Shown here: in pieces, positions 35,537-44,703 of the stretch
Position numbering within the stretch: the stretch's first letter is position 1
Layout of the letters: each line of letters opens with the position of its first letter
DNA from: Sphingobacterium multivorum
Lineage (GTDB): Bacteria > Bacteroidota > Bacteroidia > Sphingobacteriales > Sphingobacteriaceae
Length of the DNA stretch: 64,000 bases
NCBI RefSeq assembly: GCF_039511225.1
Contig: NZ_CP154261.1
Span: 930,001 to 994,000, forward strand
Reading direction: 5' to 3'
Notes under the pieces: model-generated
Told to the model about the DNA's origin: nothing
Seen by the model: the letters and a program-made list of their open reading frames with translations, nothing else
Database searches by the model: none
Program-made: the position numbers and the translations under genes

Positions 35537-36721
35537 TTAAAAATCAAAGTATTTCATATAATTATCTAGATCCTTGTCACCACGTCCAGAAAGACAGACA
35601 ACGACAGTCTCATCGCCTTTAAAAGGTATTTTTTCCAGATAAGCCAGCGCATGAGAACTCTCAATAGCCGGTATGATACCTTCTAATCGCGTAAGCTCAA
35701 GACCTGCACGCATCGCTTCGTCGTCAGTTACGCTGACATAGTTACCTCTACCGGATTTGAATAACCAAGCGTGTTGGGGGCCAATACCAGGATAATCGAG
35801 TCCCGCCGATATGGAGTAAGGTTCGATGACCTGGCCATCCGCTGTTTGCATAAGTATAGATCGGCTTCCATGTAAAACTCCCTCTTTTCCTAATGCTGTT
35901 GTAGCAGCGGATTCGCCTGAATCAACACCGTGGCCAGCGGCCTCTACGGCATACAATTGAACCGATTCTTCATCGAGGTAATGATAGAACATACCTGCCG
36001 CATTGGAGCCTCCACCGACACAGGCCAATACAATATCTGGATTTTCTCTTCCTGTTTTTGTCAAGAGCTGTTTTTTCGTTTCGGCAGAAATAATAGACTG
36101 AAACCGGGCAACCATATCGGGATAAGGGTGCGGGCCCACAACAGAGCCAATGATATAATGGGTGTCAACGGGATTGTTGATCCAATCTCGCAAAGCCTCA
36201 TTGGTAGCATCCTTTAATGTTTTGGAGCCTGAAGTTGCCGGAATAACTTCAGCACCCATCATTTTCATCCGTGCTACATTTGGAGCTTGACGTTGAATAT
36301 CAACTTCTCCCATGTACACTGCACATTGTATACCTTTGAGCGCACAGACGGTCGCTGTGGCTACGCCATGCTGTCCTGCGCCTGTCTCCGCAATGATGCG
36401 CTTTTTGCCCAGGCGTTCCGCTAATAGAATTTGGCCAATGGTATTGTTGATTTTATGCGCTCCGGTATGGTTAAGATCCTCCCGTTTTAAGTAAATCGTA
36501 GTTCCATATTTTTCAGATAGACGCTTGGCATGATATAATGGAGAAGGACGTCCGACATAATCGCTGAGCAGTTGGTTAAATTCCTCCTGAAAGCTCTCTT
36601 CTTCGATAATTTTGAGATATTCTTCACGTAGCTCTTTCACATTTGGATAGAGCATCTCAGGGATATAGGCTCCTCCAAAGGGACCATAATATCCTTTTTC
36701 ATTGACTTGATATATACTCAT
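35537..36721 (-). CDS. trpB: Tryptophan synthase beta subunit
   Basis: PLP enzyme joining indole and serine to form tryptophan. It has 394 residues with the PLP Lys90 in [13 protein letters not shown], the phosphate loop [12 protein letters not shown], and the C-terminal SGRGDKD. N-terminal [15 protein letters not shown] is the TrpB1 signature. The ATG overlaps the trpF stop by 4 bp, so translation is coupled. Confidence 0.98.
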   Translation of the reverse strand: MSIYQVNEKGYYGPFGGAYIPEMLYPNVKELREEYLKIIEEESFQEEFNQLLSDYVGRPSPLYHAKRLSEKYGTTIYLKREDLNHTGAHKINNTIGQILLAERLGKKRIIAETGAGQHGVATATVCALKGIQCAVYMGEVDIQRQAPNVARMKMMGAEVIPATSGSKTLKDATNEALRDWINNPVDTHYIIGSVVGPHPYPDMVARFQSIISAETKKQLLTKTGRENPDIVLACVGGGSNAAGMFYHYLDEESVQLYAVEAAGHGVDSGESAATTALGKEGVLHGSRSILMQTADGQVIEPYSISAGLDYPGIGPQHAWLFKSGRGNYVSVTDDEAMRAGLELTRLEGIIPAIESSHALAYLEKIPFKGDETVVVCLSGRGDKDLDNYMKYFDF

Positions 36722-37344
36722 TTTTTAATTGTATTTATACTGTGGCTTAATAGCGCAATATCTTTTAAGCCGGGTTCTACTTCAAATTTTGAATTTAAAT
36801 CCAGGGCATATAGTCGTGGATCATTTCTTTCTAGCGCTGTTTTGATATTTTCGGGATCTAAACCACCGCTGAGAAAATAGGGGGTAGTAAGTTTGTATTG
36901 GTCCAATAGGGACCAGTCAAATTGTACTCCTGTACCACCATAGGAACTACTTTTGGTATCAAATAAAAAGTAGTCCACAACTTTAGCGTAAGGATCAAGC
37001 TGTATCCAGTCAAAGTTTTGATCAACTCCGAAGGCTTTCAAGATGATAACCCCTGATTTTTCTTTCAATTCAAGACAGAATTCGACAGATTCATCGCCAT
37101 GCAATTGAATTACATTTAGTTGGAATTCAGTTATTTTATCTAGAATTGCTGAGAGGCTAGCATTGACGAAAACGCCGACTTTGCTTAGGCCGTCAAGCTC
37201 CTTAATGTATGCGGAGGAGCTTTGACCAACATAACGTTTGGATTGATCATAAAATATAAATCCCATATAATCGATGCCCAAGGAAGCTACAGCGGTTATA
37301 TTGTCGGGATATTTCATACCACAAACTTTTACTTTGACCGCCAT
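36718..37344 (-). CDS. trpF: Phosphoribosylanthranilate isomerase
   Basis: Converts N-(5'-phosphoribosyl)anthranilate to the CdRP ketose. It is a TIM barrel of 208 residues with the catalytic Cys in [12 protein letters not shown] and the catalytic Asp in FLFDTKS, followed by GGTGVQFDW and [11 protein letters not shown]. It starts one base after the trpD stop. The enzyme for the next step, TrpC, is not in this cluster. Confidence 0.95.
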   Translation of the reverse strand: MAVKVKVCGMKYPDNITAVASLGIDYMGFIFYDQSKRYVGQSSSAYIKELDGLSKVGVFVNASLSAILDKITEFQLNVIQLHGDESVEFCLELKEKSGVIILKAFGVDQNFDWIQLDPYAKVVDYFLFDTKSSSYGGTGVQFDWSLLDQYKLTTPYFLSGGLDPENIKTALERNDPRLYALDLNSKFEVEPGLKDIALLSHSINTIKK

Positions 37345-37345
37345 T

Positions 37346-38335
37346 TTATTTTTTGATTAGTTTTTGGAAACTTCGTAAAGCTTTACCTCCCATCAATGAA
37401 CCTTCTGCTTCATAAAAACAGTCGCCAAAAGATTTTTCGGGGTTAAAGGTCTTGATCGCAAATGCGGCATTGGTCAAAACAACATTGTTCTGCACATCTG
37501 TACCCTGATTGTTCAATATCGATAAGAATGTGTGGGCGGCATCCGCTATCGTTTCACCTCCTGTCAGCTCCTGGGCTGAGACAGGGGTGAAACCAAGCTC
37601 TTCCATGTTGTAGTAATTTTCCCCTTGGTTGTTGATTAACTTAAAATCACCGGTCATGGATATCTCGTCATAACCGTCCAAAGCATGAATAATGGAATAT
37701 TGTTTGTTGGTGTTTTGGTATAAATAACCATATAGTCTTGCTAATTCTAAACTAAATACACCAACAGACTGAAATCTAGGATTGGAAGGATTTGTCAATG
37801 GCCCTAGCATGTTAAAGAAAGTCTTAACACCCAATGCACGACGTATCGGGGCAACAGTTTTCATTGCAGGGTGAAACAATGGTGCATGGAGAAAACAGAT
37901 GTTGGCTTCATCAAGCTGGCGTTGTAGTTCAGCCTTATCGTTGCTGAATTGATAGCCTAAATATTCCATGACATTGGAAGAACCACAGCTCGAAGATACC
38001 CCGATATTACCGTGTTTTGCGACATGGTAACCAGCCCCAGCTGTGATAAAAGATGCTATTGTCGAGATATTAAAGGTATTTTTACCATCCCCACCTGTAC
38101 CGCAAAGGTCAATTAAATCATAACCATCAAAATCCAGTTTGAGACATAAATCATACATCGCATCCCTAAACCCTCCAAGCTCTTCAACGCGAATGCTGCG
38201 CATACCATAAGCGGTCATAAATGCAGCAATTTGGTGGCTGTCATATTTGCCCATGGCAATGTTGGTTAGAATCTCGTAGGCCTCTTGCCGAGAAAATGTC
38301 TTGTATTCAAATAAATGCGCTAAAATTTCTTTCAT
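37346..38335 (-). CDS. trpD: Anthranilate phosphoribosyltransferase
   Basis: Transfers phosphoribose from PRPP to anthranilate. The 329-residue protein has the PRPP-binding DLCGTGGDGKNTFNIST motif (about residues 72-88), the VAKHGNIGVSSSCGSSNVMEYLG segment, and GPLTNP. It is the first structural gene of trpDFBA, preceded by an attenuator-like leader (Trp-rich peptide plus terminator) that ends 12 bases before the ATG. trpE, trpG and trpC must be elsewhere in the genome if the pathway is complete. Confidence 0.97.
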   Translation of the reverse strand: MKEILAHLFEYKTFSRQEAYEILTNIAMGKYDSHQIAAFMTAYGMRSIRVEELGGFRDAMYDLCLKLDFDGYDLIDLCGTGGDGKNTFNISTIASFITAGAGYHVAKHGNIGVSSSCGSSNVMEYLGYQFSNDKAELQRQLDEANICFLHAPLFHPAMKTVAPIRRALGVKTFFNMLGPLTNPSNPRFQSVGVFSLELARLYGYLYQNTNKQYSIIHALDGYDEISMTGDFKLINNQGENYYNMEELGFTPVSAQELTGGETIADAAHTFLSILNNQGTDVQNNVVLTNAAFAIKTFNPEKSFGDCFYEAEGSLMGGKALRSFQKLIKK

Positions 38336-38347
38336 GGTAATTTAAAT

Positions 38348-38379
38348 AAAAAAAGGGCTTACCTTATTTAGGCAAGCCC
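38348..38379 (-). terminator. Attenuator terminator of the trp operon
   Basis: On the minus strand GGGCTTGCC, a 7-nt loop, GGTAAGCCC (9 bp with one G-U) and seven T residues form an intrinsic terminator between the trp leader peptide and trpD. The TTGCC in the left arm is complementary to GGCAA at 38420-38424, just after the leader hairpin, which would form the competing antiterminator. Confidence 0.85.
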
Positions 38380-38430
38380 ATCATATCTTGACGTATTAAT
38401 CAAATAATGCAATAGGAATTTGCCACAACG

Positions 38431-38478
38431 TTATTCGTTGTGCCACCACCAAGCTTTATTTGAGACAGTTGTTATCAT
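38431..38478 (-). CDS. trp operon leader peptide, 15 aa with three consecutive Trp
   Basis: Minus-strand mini-ORF MITTVSNKAWWWHNE, with Trp codons at positions 10-12 (bases 38443-38451). The stop lies in the loop of a CACAACG/CGTTGTG hairpin (38424-38442), which would be regions 1 and 2 of an attenuator. When charged tRNA-Trp is scarce, a ribosome stalled on the Trp run would block that hairpin, free GGCAA to pair with TTGCC of the terminator arm, and allow read-through into trpD. The layout is seen in sequence; the mechanism is by analogy with known trp attenuators. Confidence 0.8.
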   Translation of the reverse strand: MITTVSNKAWWWHNE

Positions 38479-38495
38479 TGTTGTTTTTATTAATA

Positions 38496-38526
38496 CAAAT
38501 ATGGTTGATAGAATTATAAAATGCAA
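38496..38526 (-). promoter_or_regulatory. Promoter of the trp leader and operon
   Basis: Minus-strand TTG (38524-38526), 20 bases, then CATATTTG (38496-38503), one mismatch to TAnnTTTG. The predicted start near 38490 lies about 12 nt before the leader peptide. Confidence 0.5.
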
Positions 38527-38696
38527 GTGTTTTTATTGAAAAATTTTTAAGAAAGCATCATTGGCTTAATATTGCTCACAAATATGCTGTAAAATAAAAC
38601 CTGATAAGCGCGCGTTTATGTAAGCCTGAGCGTGATATTTAAGGGTTATAAGAGCAGGTATCTGATAAAATGGGGGCGATGAAAACAAGATGAAAA

Positions 38697-39164
38697 TTAA
38701 TAGAATACAAAATGGGCCTTATTGTTACCTTTAGAGACTAATGTAAAAGAAGCTATTTTTCTATCACGAATAACGGCAGCAAATACAAAACGCTTGAGGT
38801 ATTTGACAAAGTAGACTTGTTGTGGATCAATACCTTCGAGATCGATATCACTTGTTTCTTTTCTTCCCGCTTGAGCAAAGCTAAGATATTCCAGTTGGTT
38901 GATATTCTTGCTCTGTACATTTATCCTGATTTCATCGATGCTTGCCAATAAGTATTCTTGCAGGTCTTCGTTTAGTTTTTTTGATGTGATTAGATCTTGA
39001 CTTAGTATAATATCAGTAGCTAGACTAGGATCATGTAAACGTTGGACAAACCTTTTTAAAACAACAATATATTCATTAGATGTTTGTTGTTCCTGAGCAA
39101 ATAAGCTTTGGCTGACCATACAGCTAATCAATAGGAACAACAATAGCTTTAATTTTATCTTCAT
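38697..39164 (-). CDS. Small exported protein of unknown function
   Basis: A 155-residue protein with a clear signal peptide (KIKLKLLLFLLISCMVSQSLFAQ) and a mature part rich in charged residues, predicted to be alpha-beta. I do not recognise the family. The segment VLKRFVQRLHDPSLATDIILSQDLI resembles a helical region, and the C-terminus ends in beta-rich YFVKYLKRFVFAAVIRDRKIASFTLVSK. The ATG at 39164 starts the signal peptide; an upstream in-frame start adds seven residues. It is a lone gene between the trp leader region and the DUF2795 gene. Confidence 0.7.
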   Translation of the reverse strand: MKIKLKLLLFLLISCMVSQSLFAQEQQTSNEYIVVLKRFVQRLHDPSLATDIILSQDLITSKKLNEDLQEYLLASIDEIRINVQSKNINQLEYLSFAQAGRKETSDIDLEGIDPQQVYFVKYLKRFVFAAVIRDRKIASFTLVSKGNNKAHFVFY

Positions 39165-39279
39165 ATCTGTAAGACTTAGCTTCATCTAAATGGATTAAAA
39201 CTAGGGAATAAAAAAACTCGGGAGCTAATCGGTATACACCATAGTGAGGTGTCTCCGAAAAGAGGGGGATGTTTTCAAT

Positions 39280-39310
39280 AAAAAACGCCTTTATTAAAAA
39301 GGCGTTTTTT
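39280..39310 (-). terminator. Terminator downstream of the DUF2795 gene
   Basis: Stem AAAAAACGCC/GGCGTTTTTT with an 11-nt loop, next to the stop codon. Confidence 0.85.
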
Positions 39311-39315
39311 ATTTT

Positions 39316-39537
39316 TTAGTATTCATCTTCATTGAAGAAGAAATCGTCTTTTGTTGGATAGTCGGGCCAAATTTCTTCGATATTTTCATATGGCTCACCA
39401 TCGTCCTCAAGAGATTGTAAGTTTTCAATCACCTCAACAGGTGCACCCGAACGAATAGCGTAATCGATTAATTCATCTTTTGTTGCTGGCCATGGTGCAT
39501 CTTCTAGATGCGAAGCTAATTCTAATGTCCAATACAT
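39316..39537 (-). CDS. DUF2795 family small acidic protein
   Basis: A 73-residue cytoplasmic protein. It has the DUF2795 pattern WPATKDELIDYAIRSGAPVEVIENLQSL, which describes a small helical domain, followed by a very acidic C-terminal tail (EEIWPDYPTKDDFFFNEDEY). The family is widespread in Bacteroidota with no established function. It is a single gene with its own terminator. Confidence 0.85.
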   Translation of the reverse strand: MYWTLELASHLEDAPWPATKDELIDYAIRSGAPVEVIENLQSLEDDGEPYENIEEIWPDYPTKDDFFFNEDEY

Positions 39538-39659
39538 ATAAAAACAATTTAAGTTCTCTATTTTCGCAAAACTATGATTTAATTTAACTTAAGCAAGTAA
39601 ATCACGTGTTATTTTTGTGGTTTTAATGTAAGTAGTTGATTTTTAACGTTATAATATTT

Positions 39660-40418
39660 TTAGATATTCTCAAAATCACTTCCCTTTTCGTTTAACGCAT
39701 TAAGTCTTGGGGACACGGATTTAATATCAGGATTTGGATAATCATTTTCGATCAAGCCATCTCGCATGCGTACAATACGGTGTGCATGTAATGCGATATC
39801 CTCTTCATGAGTCACTAGGATAATGGTATTGCCCTTGGAGTGAATTTCTTCCAGTAGACCCATAATTTCAATAGACGTTTTGGTATCAAGGTTTCCTGTT
39901 GGCTCATCGGCAAGTATAATGGATGGATCGTTGATCAACGCTCTTGCAACAGCCACACGTTGTCGTTGTCCTCCTGAGAGCTCGTTCGGCCTATGATCCA
40001 TACGATGTCCTAAGCCGACACTTTCCAATGCTGCAGTAGCTTTTTCCTCACGTTTAACTTTATTATAGCCCGCATAAATTAGGGGAAGTGCAACATTTTC
40101 AAGTGCTGTATTCTTTGGTAATAGGTTAAACGTTTGAAAGACAAAACCAATTTCTTTGTTTCTTACTTCGGCGAGTTCATCGTCAGTCATGTCACTCACA
40201 TTAATCCCGTTGAGGATATATTCTCCCCGGCTAGGGGTATCCAAACAACCGAGAATGTTCATTAACGTGGACTTGCCTGATCCTGAAGGCCCCATTAAGG
40301 CAACAAATTCTCCTTTATGGATGTTGAGTGTAACGGAGCTTAAGGCATGAATTGTTTCTGCACCAATTTGGTACTCTCTGGCAATATCCTTGATTTCGAT
40401 TAAGATCTTTCCTGACAT
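39660..40418 (-). CDS. MacB/LolD-type ABC transporter ATPase
   Basis: ATPase subunit of 252 residues with Walker [10 protein letters not shown] at 43-51, Q-loop [22 protein letters not shown], signature SGGQRQR, and Walker [13 protein letters not shown]. The sequence is of the MacB/SalX type that energises export of peptides, antibiotics or envelope components by FtsX-like permeases, but no permease is adjacent. The start overlaps the plsC-like gene by 19 bp, so the two are co-transcribed. Confidence 0.9.
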   Translation of the reverse strand: MSGKILIEIKDIAREYQIGAETIHALSSVTLNIHKGEFVALMGPSGSGKSTLMNILGCLDTPSRGEYILNGINVSDMTDDELAEVRNKEIGFVFQTFNLLPKNTALENVALPLIYAGYNKVKREEKATAALESVGLGHRMDHRPNELSGGQRQRVAVARALINDPSIILADEPTGNLDTKTSIEIMGLLEEIHSKGNTIILVTHEEDIALHAHRIVRMRDGLIENDYPNPDIKSVSPRLNALNEKGSDFENI

Positions 40419-41191
40419 ATTTTTTGGAGGTTCTCTAGGTTATGAAAATACGATTTATTCTTCATAATCCAATAGGAATGCATTTTGTCATATACAACTT
40501 TTTCTAGTTCCGATGCATTATCATCGTTAAAATCTTTAGTCTCTATCGGCTTGAATACATGTATTTTAACTATTCCCGGCCGAGATCCTCTTTTCGAGCC
40601 GTCATCGAAAAAGATATCCCAGGCATTTTCAATAATAATTGGTACTGTGGGAACGTCATTCTGAATAGCAATTCGAAAGGCTCCGGATTTAAATGCGTGA
40701 ATCTGTGGGGGGAAACCATCGTCGATTTTTCCTTCTGGGAAGATAACCACACTTCTTCCGCTTCGGACGAGTTCATTGGCACGTTGAAAAGCCTTGAAAG
40801 AAGATACTTTACTTCTTCTTGTGACCGGGATATCTATTGTTTTGAAAAAAATGCGTGTAACCGGGTTTTTAAGCAGGGAAGCTTTTCCAATAAATGAAAA
40901 AGGAGCGGGGCACAAGTAGGTGAGGGCTGTTATATCCAAGACCGAAGTATGATTGGGACACAATACCATGGAACGGTTCCAATCAATTTTTGATTCATAG
41001 CTCACCTTAAAAAATACACCAGCTAAGGCCGAACCACCAACTGATACCCAGCGTCGCATACGGGCGATCCGAGCATAATTTTTTTCAGGGCGGCGTGCCA
41101 GGAAATAGATATAAGGGAAAAACAGAAGAAAAACAAGTAGGACGCTGATAAAATACCAATACCGATGGAGTTTTTTGAGCAATAAGATCAT
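40400..41191 (-). CDS. 1-acyl-sn-glycerol-3-phosphate acyltransferase (PlsC family)
   Basis: Membrane acyltransferase of 263 residues that makes phosphatidic acid from lysophosphatidic acid. One N-terminal membrane helix ([19 protein letters not shown]) precedes the catalytic NHTSVLD (HX4D) motif near residue 80. [15 protein letters not shown] and FPEGKIDDG form the other acyltransferase blocks. It is transcribed just ahead of the ABC ATPase with overlapping ends. The 66 bp upstream hold the terminator of the next gene set. Confidence 0.9.
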   Translation of the reverse strand: MILLLKKLHRYWYFISVLLVFLLFFPYIYFLARRPEKNYARIARMRRWVSVGGSALAGVFFKVSYESKIDWNRSMVLCPNHTSVLDITALTYLCPAPFSFIGKASLLKNPVTRIFFKTIDIPVTRRSKVSSFKAFQRANELVRSGRSVVIFPEGKIDDGFPPQIHAFKSGAFRIAIQNDVPTVPIIIENAWDIFFDDGSKRGSRPGIVKIHVFKPIETKDFNDDNASELEKVVYDKMHSYWIMKNKSYFHNLENLQKICQERS

Positions 41192-41222
41192 ACAAGTCGA
41201 CTAATTTTGACCTAAAGTAAAG

Positions 41223-41256
41223 AAAGAAAATGGATAATTAATTATCCATTTTCTTT
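41223..41256 (-). terminator. Terminator downstream of the solute-binding protein gene
   Basis: A near-palindromic hairpin (AAAGAAAATGGATAAT and its complement around TA) follows the stop codon directly, between this gene and plsC. Confidence 0.8.
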
Positions 41257-41257
41257 T

Positions 41258-42172
41258 TTAGTCTACTGTAAACCCATATTTCTTGTAAATATCCTTGGCT
41301 GTTGCAGAGTCCATGAATTTTAAGAAGTCATCTGCTGCCTGAGCATGCGGCGCAGTTTTAAGCTTTGCGGCAACGTAAGTTGCAGTCGTATTTTGGGCAT
41401 CAGGAATGATGATTCCTTCGACAGGATGACCAATTAGTTTTTGGTAAACGACTTCAGATGACCATACCGGAGCAGCGTCTGCTTGTCCGTACAACACACG
41501 CATAGGGCTTTCGCGATGGTGGATCTTAGTCAGATAAGTGCTGCCGTCATTGACCTTATCTTCCATGATTTTTTTGACGAGTTGTTCGCCCCCGGCTTTT
41601 CTATAGGATGCTTTGATCTGCTCCCCAATTCCTTCCCATTGGGGATTAGGCATGCTGATACGAACTTTGTCATTCCCCAGATCATTCAATGTGCTGATAT
41701 TAGCGGGATTTCCTTTTGGAACCATCAAACAGATATTGTTATAGCAATACACCTGCGTATGGCTAAAATAATCTGCCATTTCGTTGATCGCCCGTTTACT
41801 CGCCGTGTAAATATCGGGTTTATGCGTAATGCGTAGATTGCCTATCGTAATTGAACCGCCTTTAATCTGCTTGGCTAAAATGCCTGGTGGCAGTGTTTCA
41901 ACAAAAATACGTTCGTATTGTGGGTATTCTTGTTTGAATGATGCGAGTAGATCATCGACGACCATAAATTGATTGCCAGCGAAAAAAACGGTAAGCTGCG
42001 GATTCTCGATATCACCATATAAATCTGGAATATTGTCTATTCCGGGTACCGTAAAATTTAGCGCCGATTCTGGTGGAGTATTCCAGGGCGGATCAAAACG
42101 ATGTTCTTGTGCCTTAATTTCCTGGACACCCAATAATGCTATTGTTAGACCAAGCAGTAGAAAATTTCTCAT
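41258..42172 (-). CDS. Periplasmic substrate-binding protein, ModA-like
   Basis: A 304-residue exported protein with signal peptide (RNFLLLGLTIALLGVQEIKAQ). Its fold pattern is that of type-II periplasmic binding proteins of the ModA/sulfate-thiosulfate group: FFAGNQFMVVDDLLASFKQEYP, FVETLPPGILAKQIKGG, YCYNNICLMVPKGNP, and ATYVAAKLKTAPHAQAADDFLKFMDS. The start is the ATG at 42172. No permease or ATPase is adjacent. It follows an exported DsrE-like gene by 4 bp and belongs to the tsdA cluster, so an oxyanion or sulfur compound ligand is possible but unproven. Confidence 0.8.
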   Translation of the reverse strand: MRNFLLLGLTIALLGVQEIKAQEHRFDPPWNTPPESALNFTVPGIDNIPDLYGDIENPQLTVFFAGNQFMVVDDLLASFKQEYPQYERIFVETLPPGILAKQIKGGSITIGNLRITHKPDIYTASKRAINEMADYFSHTQVYCYNNICLMVPKGNPANISTLNDLGNDKVRISMPNPQWEGIGEQIKASYRKAGGEQLVKKIMEDKVNDGSTYLTKIHHRESPMRVLYGQADAAPVWSSEVVYQKLIGHPVEGIIIPDAQNTTATYVAAKLKTAPHAQAADDFLKFMDSATAKDIYKKYGFTVD

Positions 42173-42176
42173 TATA

Positions 42177-42647
42177 CTATGGTTTAACGATAACCCAACC
42201 TTCATTTGCGCGTAAGATTAATTCACCATTTCCGCTAGGAACATAACCTATAAAATCAAATAGCTCTTCTTTGGCAATATGTTTCTCTTCCAACGTATTC
42301 AGGCATTGCGCTACGATAACGCCTTTCTCGACGAGATCTTTCAAGGGTTTCTCGTATTGGCTGTTCTTTTTTAGGTAGGCTTCGGTACCGCCAGAAAATG
42401 CAACCAGTTCAATTTGTAAACGTCCTTTTAATCGCGGGTCCTTCAAGACATTGTTAATATTGCGAATTGCTTTTTCAATTGTTTTTGGATCATTGCTGTC
42501 CAGTTGATAGATAGCTTTATACGCTTTTTTCTTCGCAACGGCACCGCTGTATTGATGGTTATCGAGCAACAATTTATTGTCCTGTGCTTTCGCTTGAATA
42601 GTCATTATCGCTAATAAAATACAAGCGATTGTAAATTGTTTTTTCAT
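42177..42647 (-). CDS. Exported DsrE/DsrF-like protein
   Basis: A 156-residue protein with a signal peptide (KKQFTIACILLAIMTIQAKA) followed by a DsrE-fold domain. It shows LQIELVAFSGGTEAYLKKN, and VEKGVIVAQCLNTLEE with the Cys in the position used for persulfide chemistry in DsrE proteins. Family members carry or relay sulfur; the exported form is less common. It lies between the TsdA-like cytochrome (31 bp upstream) and the binding protein (4 bp downstream), an operon that suggests periplasmic sulfur handling. Confidence 0.82.
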   Translation of the reverse strand: MKKQFTIACILLAIMTIQAKAQDNKLLLDNHQYSGAVAKKKAYKAIYQLDSNDPKTIEKAIRNINNVLKDPRLKGRLQIELVAFSGGTEAYLKKNSQYEKPLKDLVEKGVIVAQCLNTLEEKHIAKEELFDFIGYVPSGNGELILRANEGWVIVKP

Positions 42648-42678
42648 ATTTATTATTGATTTAAAGGGGTATGTATGT

Positions 42679-43659
42679 TTAAAAATTAAAAGGTCCGAGT
42701 TTATGTTGTTCTATACTAATGTTATCGGCATAAGGTGGATAGGGGCTATCTTTGGGTTTTTTGCTTAGATTGGGATAGTCCAATTGCTTGTCTGTTTTTT
42801 GAGGTCTATCGAAAGAATTGATATATGCCGCCACATCATAGGCTTCGTCGTCTTTCAACTGAGGTGCATCATAAGTTGCGCCTAAAGGCATATTCGCTTT
42901 GATAAAACGGGCCGCGGTAAGCAATCGTGCCATCCCCGCGCCATCATTGTAGCTGTCTTTACCCCATAAGGGTGGATATTGATATCCTTTGCCAGCTGTT
43001 TGAGGCAGCCCCTGTCCATCTCGTCCATGACAACTGGCACATTTGTTCTCAAAGACCACTTGACCATGTTTCAGGTCCGCCGCACGGTTGGGAATATCCA
43101 TTTTTATAAATCCTTGGCCTGCCAACCGACCTTTATTAACTGTATTCACGCTGATGTTCTTGATATAGGTGACGATAGCCCTCATTTCCTTGCTGTTTTC
43201 GGGAATAGCTCGACCATTCATACTCCGCTCAAAACAACCATTGATGCGCTCTTCAAGTGATTCAATCTTATTTTCTCGTCCAATATAGGTTGGAAAGACA
43301 TTGGTGAGCCCGACGTAAGGAGCAGCAAAAGCCTTTGTGCCGCCATTAAGATGGCAGCTGCTACAGGCCAGCTTGTTTCCAATCTTGACTTCACCATCAT
43401 AAAAATAATCGTATGTGTTTTTAATTAGCTTTTCACCATAACTGGCCATTTCACCTTCGGGGCTATCTTTGAAGGAGATTTCCTTAAATTGGGAAACGTG
43501 TGTAATAAGGGAGTCGTTGTGTATATCAATAGCATCTGCTCGGTTTTTCCGATTCTCATGTTTGAGTGGAAACACACATAAAGTTGTACAAGTAATGACC
43601 AATGCGACGATGATCCAGCTGAGTGCCTTTAAGTAATTTGTAAGTTTTTTATAATCCAT
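42679..43659 (-). CDS. TsdA-like dihaem cytochrome c (thiosulfate dehydrogenase/tetrathionate reductase family)
   Basis: A 326-residue protein with one N-terminal membrane anchor (LSWIIVALVITCTTLCVF) and two haem c sites, CSSCH and CASCH, in separate domains. After the first site comes GGTKAFAAPYVGLTNVFP...RINGCFERSMNGR, where the Cys aligns with the axial Cys ligand of haem 1 in TsdA. In known TsdAs this enzyme interconverts thiosulfate and tetrathionate. The direction and substrate here are inferred. It lies downstream of a LysR gene and upstream of the DsrE-like gene in one minus-strand unit. Confidence 0.88.
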   Translation of the reverse strand: MDYKKLTNYLKALSWIIVALVITCTTLCVFPLKHENRKNRADAIDIHNDSLITHVSQFKEISFKDSPEGEMASYGEKLIKNTYDYFYDGEVKIGNKLACSSCHLNGGTKAFAAPYVGLTNVFPTYIGRENKIESLEERINGCFERSMNGRAIPENSKEMRAIVTYIKNISVNTVNKGRLAGQGFIKMDIPNRAADLKHGQVVFENKCASCHGRDGQGLPQTAGKGYQYPPLWGKDSYNDGAGMARLLTAARFIKANMPLGATYDAPQLKDDEAYDVAAYINSFDRPQKTDKQLDYPNLSKKPKDSPYPPYADNISIEQHKLGPFNF

Positions 43660-43739
43660 TCCGCTAATTCATTTGTACAAATCTATGCGGCTCCAACCTG
43701 GAATTAAAACGAAGTTTGTTTATGAGACATAACATTTGG

Positions 43740-44642
43740 TTATAACTTGAAGTTTTGCCGTAGACAGAATTGCAGAAACTGGTTGGGCGTACCGGCAAGT
43801 CCTCCATATAAATGGGTAAAATAGAAGTAACGTTCTATTGTCAATTGTGGAATATCGACAATGGTCAATAGATTATTTAACACTTCTTTTTGCACCGTAT
43901 GAATTGACAAAAAAGCAAAGCTGTTGCGACGGGCAAGGTAGCCTTTGATACTCTCTGTTGAAGGTAAGATCATTTCTATCTGTACTTCGGATAGATTGAT
44001 GCGGTTATCTTTTAGTGCGTTCTCAATAATTGTTCGTGTACCCGAGCCCTGCTCGCGTAGTACCAAAGGTAAGCGTGTGATATCGGATAATACTGGATTT
44101 TTTAATTGATCTAATAGTGGGTTTTGGCTATTGGTGACAAGAACCAGTTCATCCTTCATAAAAGGAATGTATTTCAGGGCCCGGTTGTCGGTAGACCCCT
44201 CCGTGATACCTAAATCCAATGTTTTATCAATAAGCTGTTCCTCAATACTGCGGCTATTGGATTGAAAAGACTGAATACGGTTGTTGGGGTATTGGGATAG
44301 AAAATCAGCAAGTAGAGCGGGTAAAACATATTGGGAGATGGTTGTGCTGGCTCCCAACACCAGATTTCCTTTTCGTCCTTCTTGCAATTCCTGTATTTCT
44401 TGGCCCGCCTGATTGTATAGATTGATAATCTGTTGGGCATATTTATAAAGAATTTGACCTGAATCGGTTAAATTAAGATTGTTACCCTTTCTTTCGAAGA
44501 GTGGTACGCCAAGTTTCTTTTCTAGTTCTTGGATGTTTTTGCTTACTGCTGGTTGCGAGATAAAAAGGGCAGCGGCCGTTTTGGTGAAGTTAAGGTGCTG
44601 AGCAGCAGTGTAAAATACAATTAAGCGGAAGTCAAAATCCAT
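43740..44642 (-). CDS. LysR-type regulator (CysB/CysL-like)
   Basis: A 300-residue LysR protein: N-terminal winged helix (LNFTKTAAALFISQPAVSKNIQELEKKLGVPLFERKG, residues ~15-50), linker helix, and a C-terminal effector domain beginning GNLVLGASTTISQYVLPALL with LREQGSGTRTIIENAL. The pattern is of the CysL type that senses sulfur or one-carbon oxyanions. It is encoded directly upstream of tsdA in the same orientation, 80 bp apart, and is a good candidate to regulate that unit. Confidence 0.92.
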   Translation of the reverse strand: MDFDFRLIVFYTAAQHLNFTKTAAALFISQPAVSKNIQELEKKLGVPLFERKGNNLNLTDSGQILYKYAQQIINLYNQAGQEIQELQEGRKGNLVLGASTTISQYVLPALLADFLSQYPNNRIQSFQSNSRSIEEQLIDKTLDLGITEGSTDNRALKYIPFMKDELVLVTNSQNPLLDQLKNPVLSDITRLPLVLREQGSGTRTIIENALKDNRINLSEVQIEMILPSTESIKGYLARRNSFAFLSIHTVQKEVLNNLLTIVDIPQLTIERYFYFTHLYGGLAGTPNQFLQFCLRQNFKL

Positions 44643-44647
44643 AAAAC

Positions 44648-44688
44648 GATAAAGGGTTATTTCTAAAATTTAAAAATAACCCTTTATC
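44648..44688 (-). terminator. Terminator downstream of the dipeptidase gene
   Basis: Perfect 15-bp stem (core AAAGGGTTATTT) with an 11-nt loop separates the dipeptidase from the LysR gene. Confidence 0.85.
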
Positions 44689-44703
44689 TAATGAAAAACT
44701 AAA

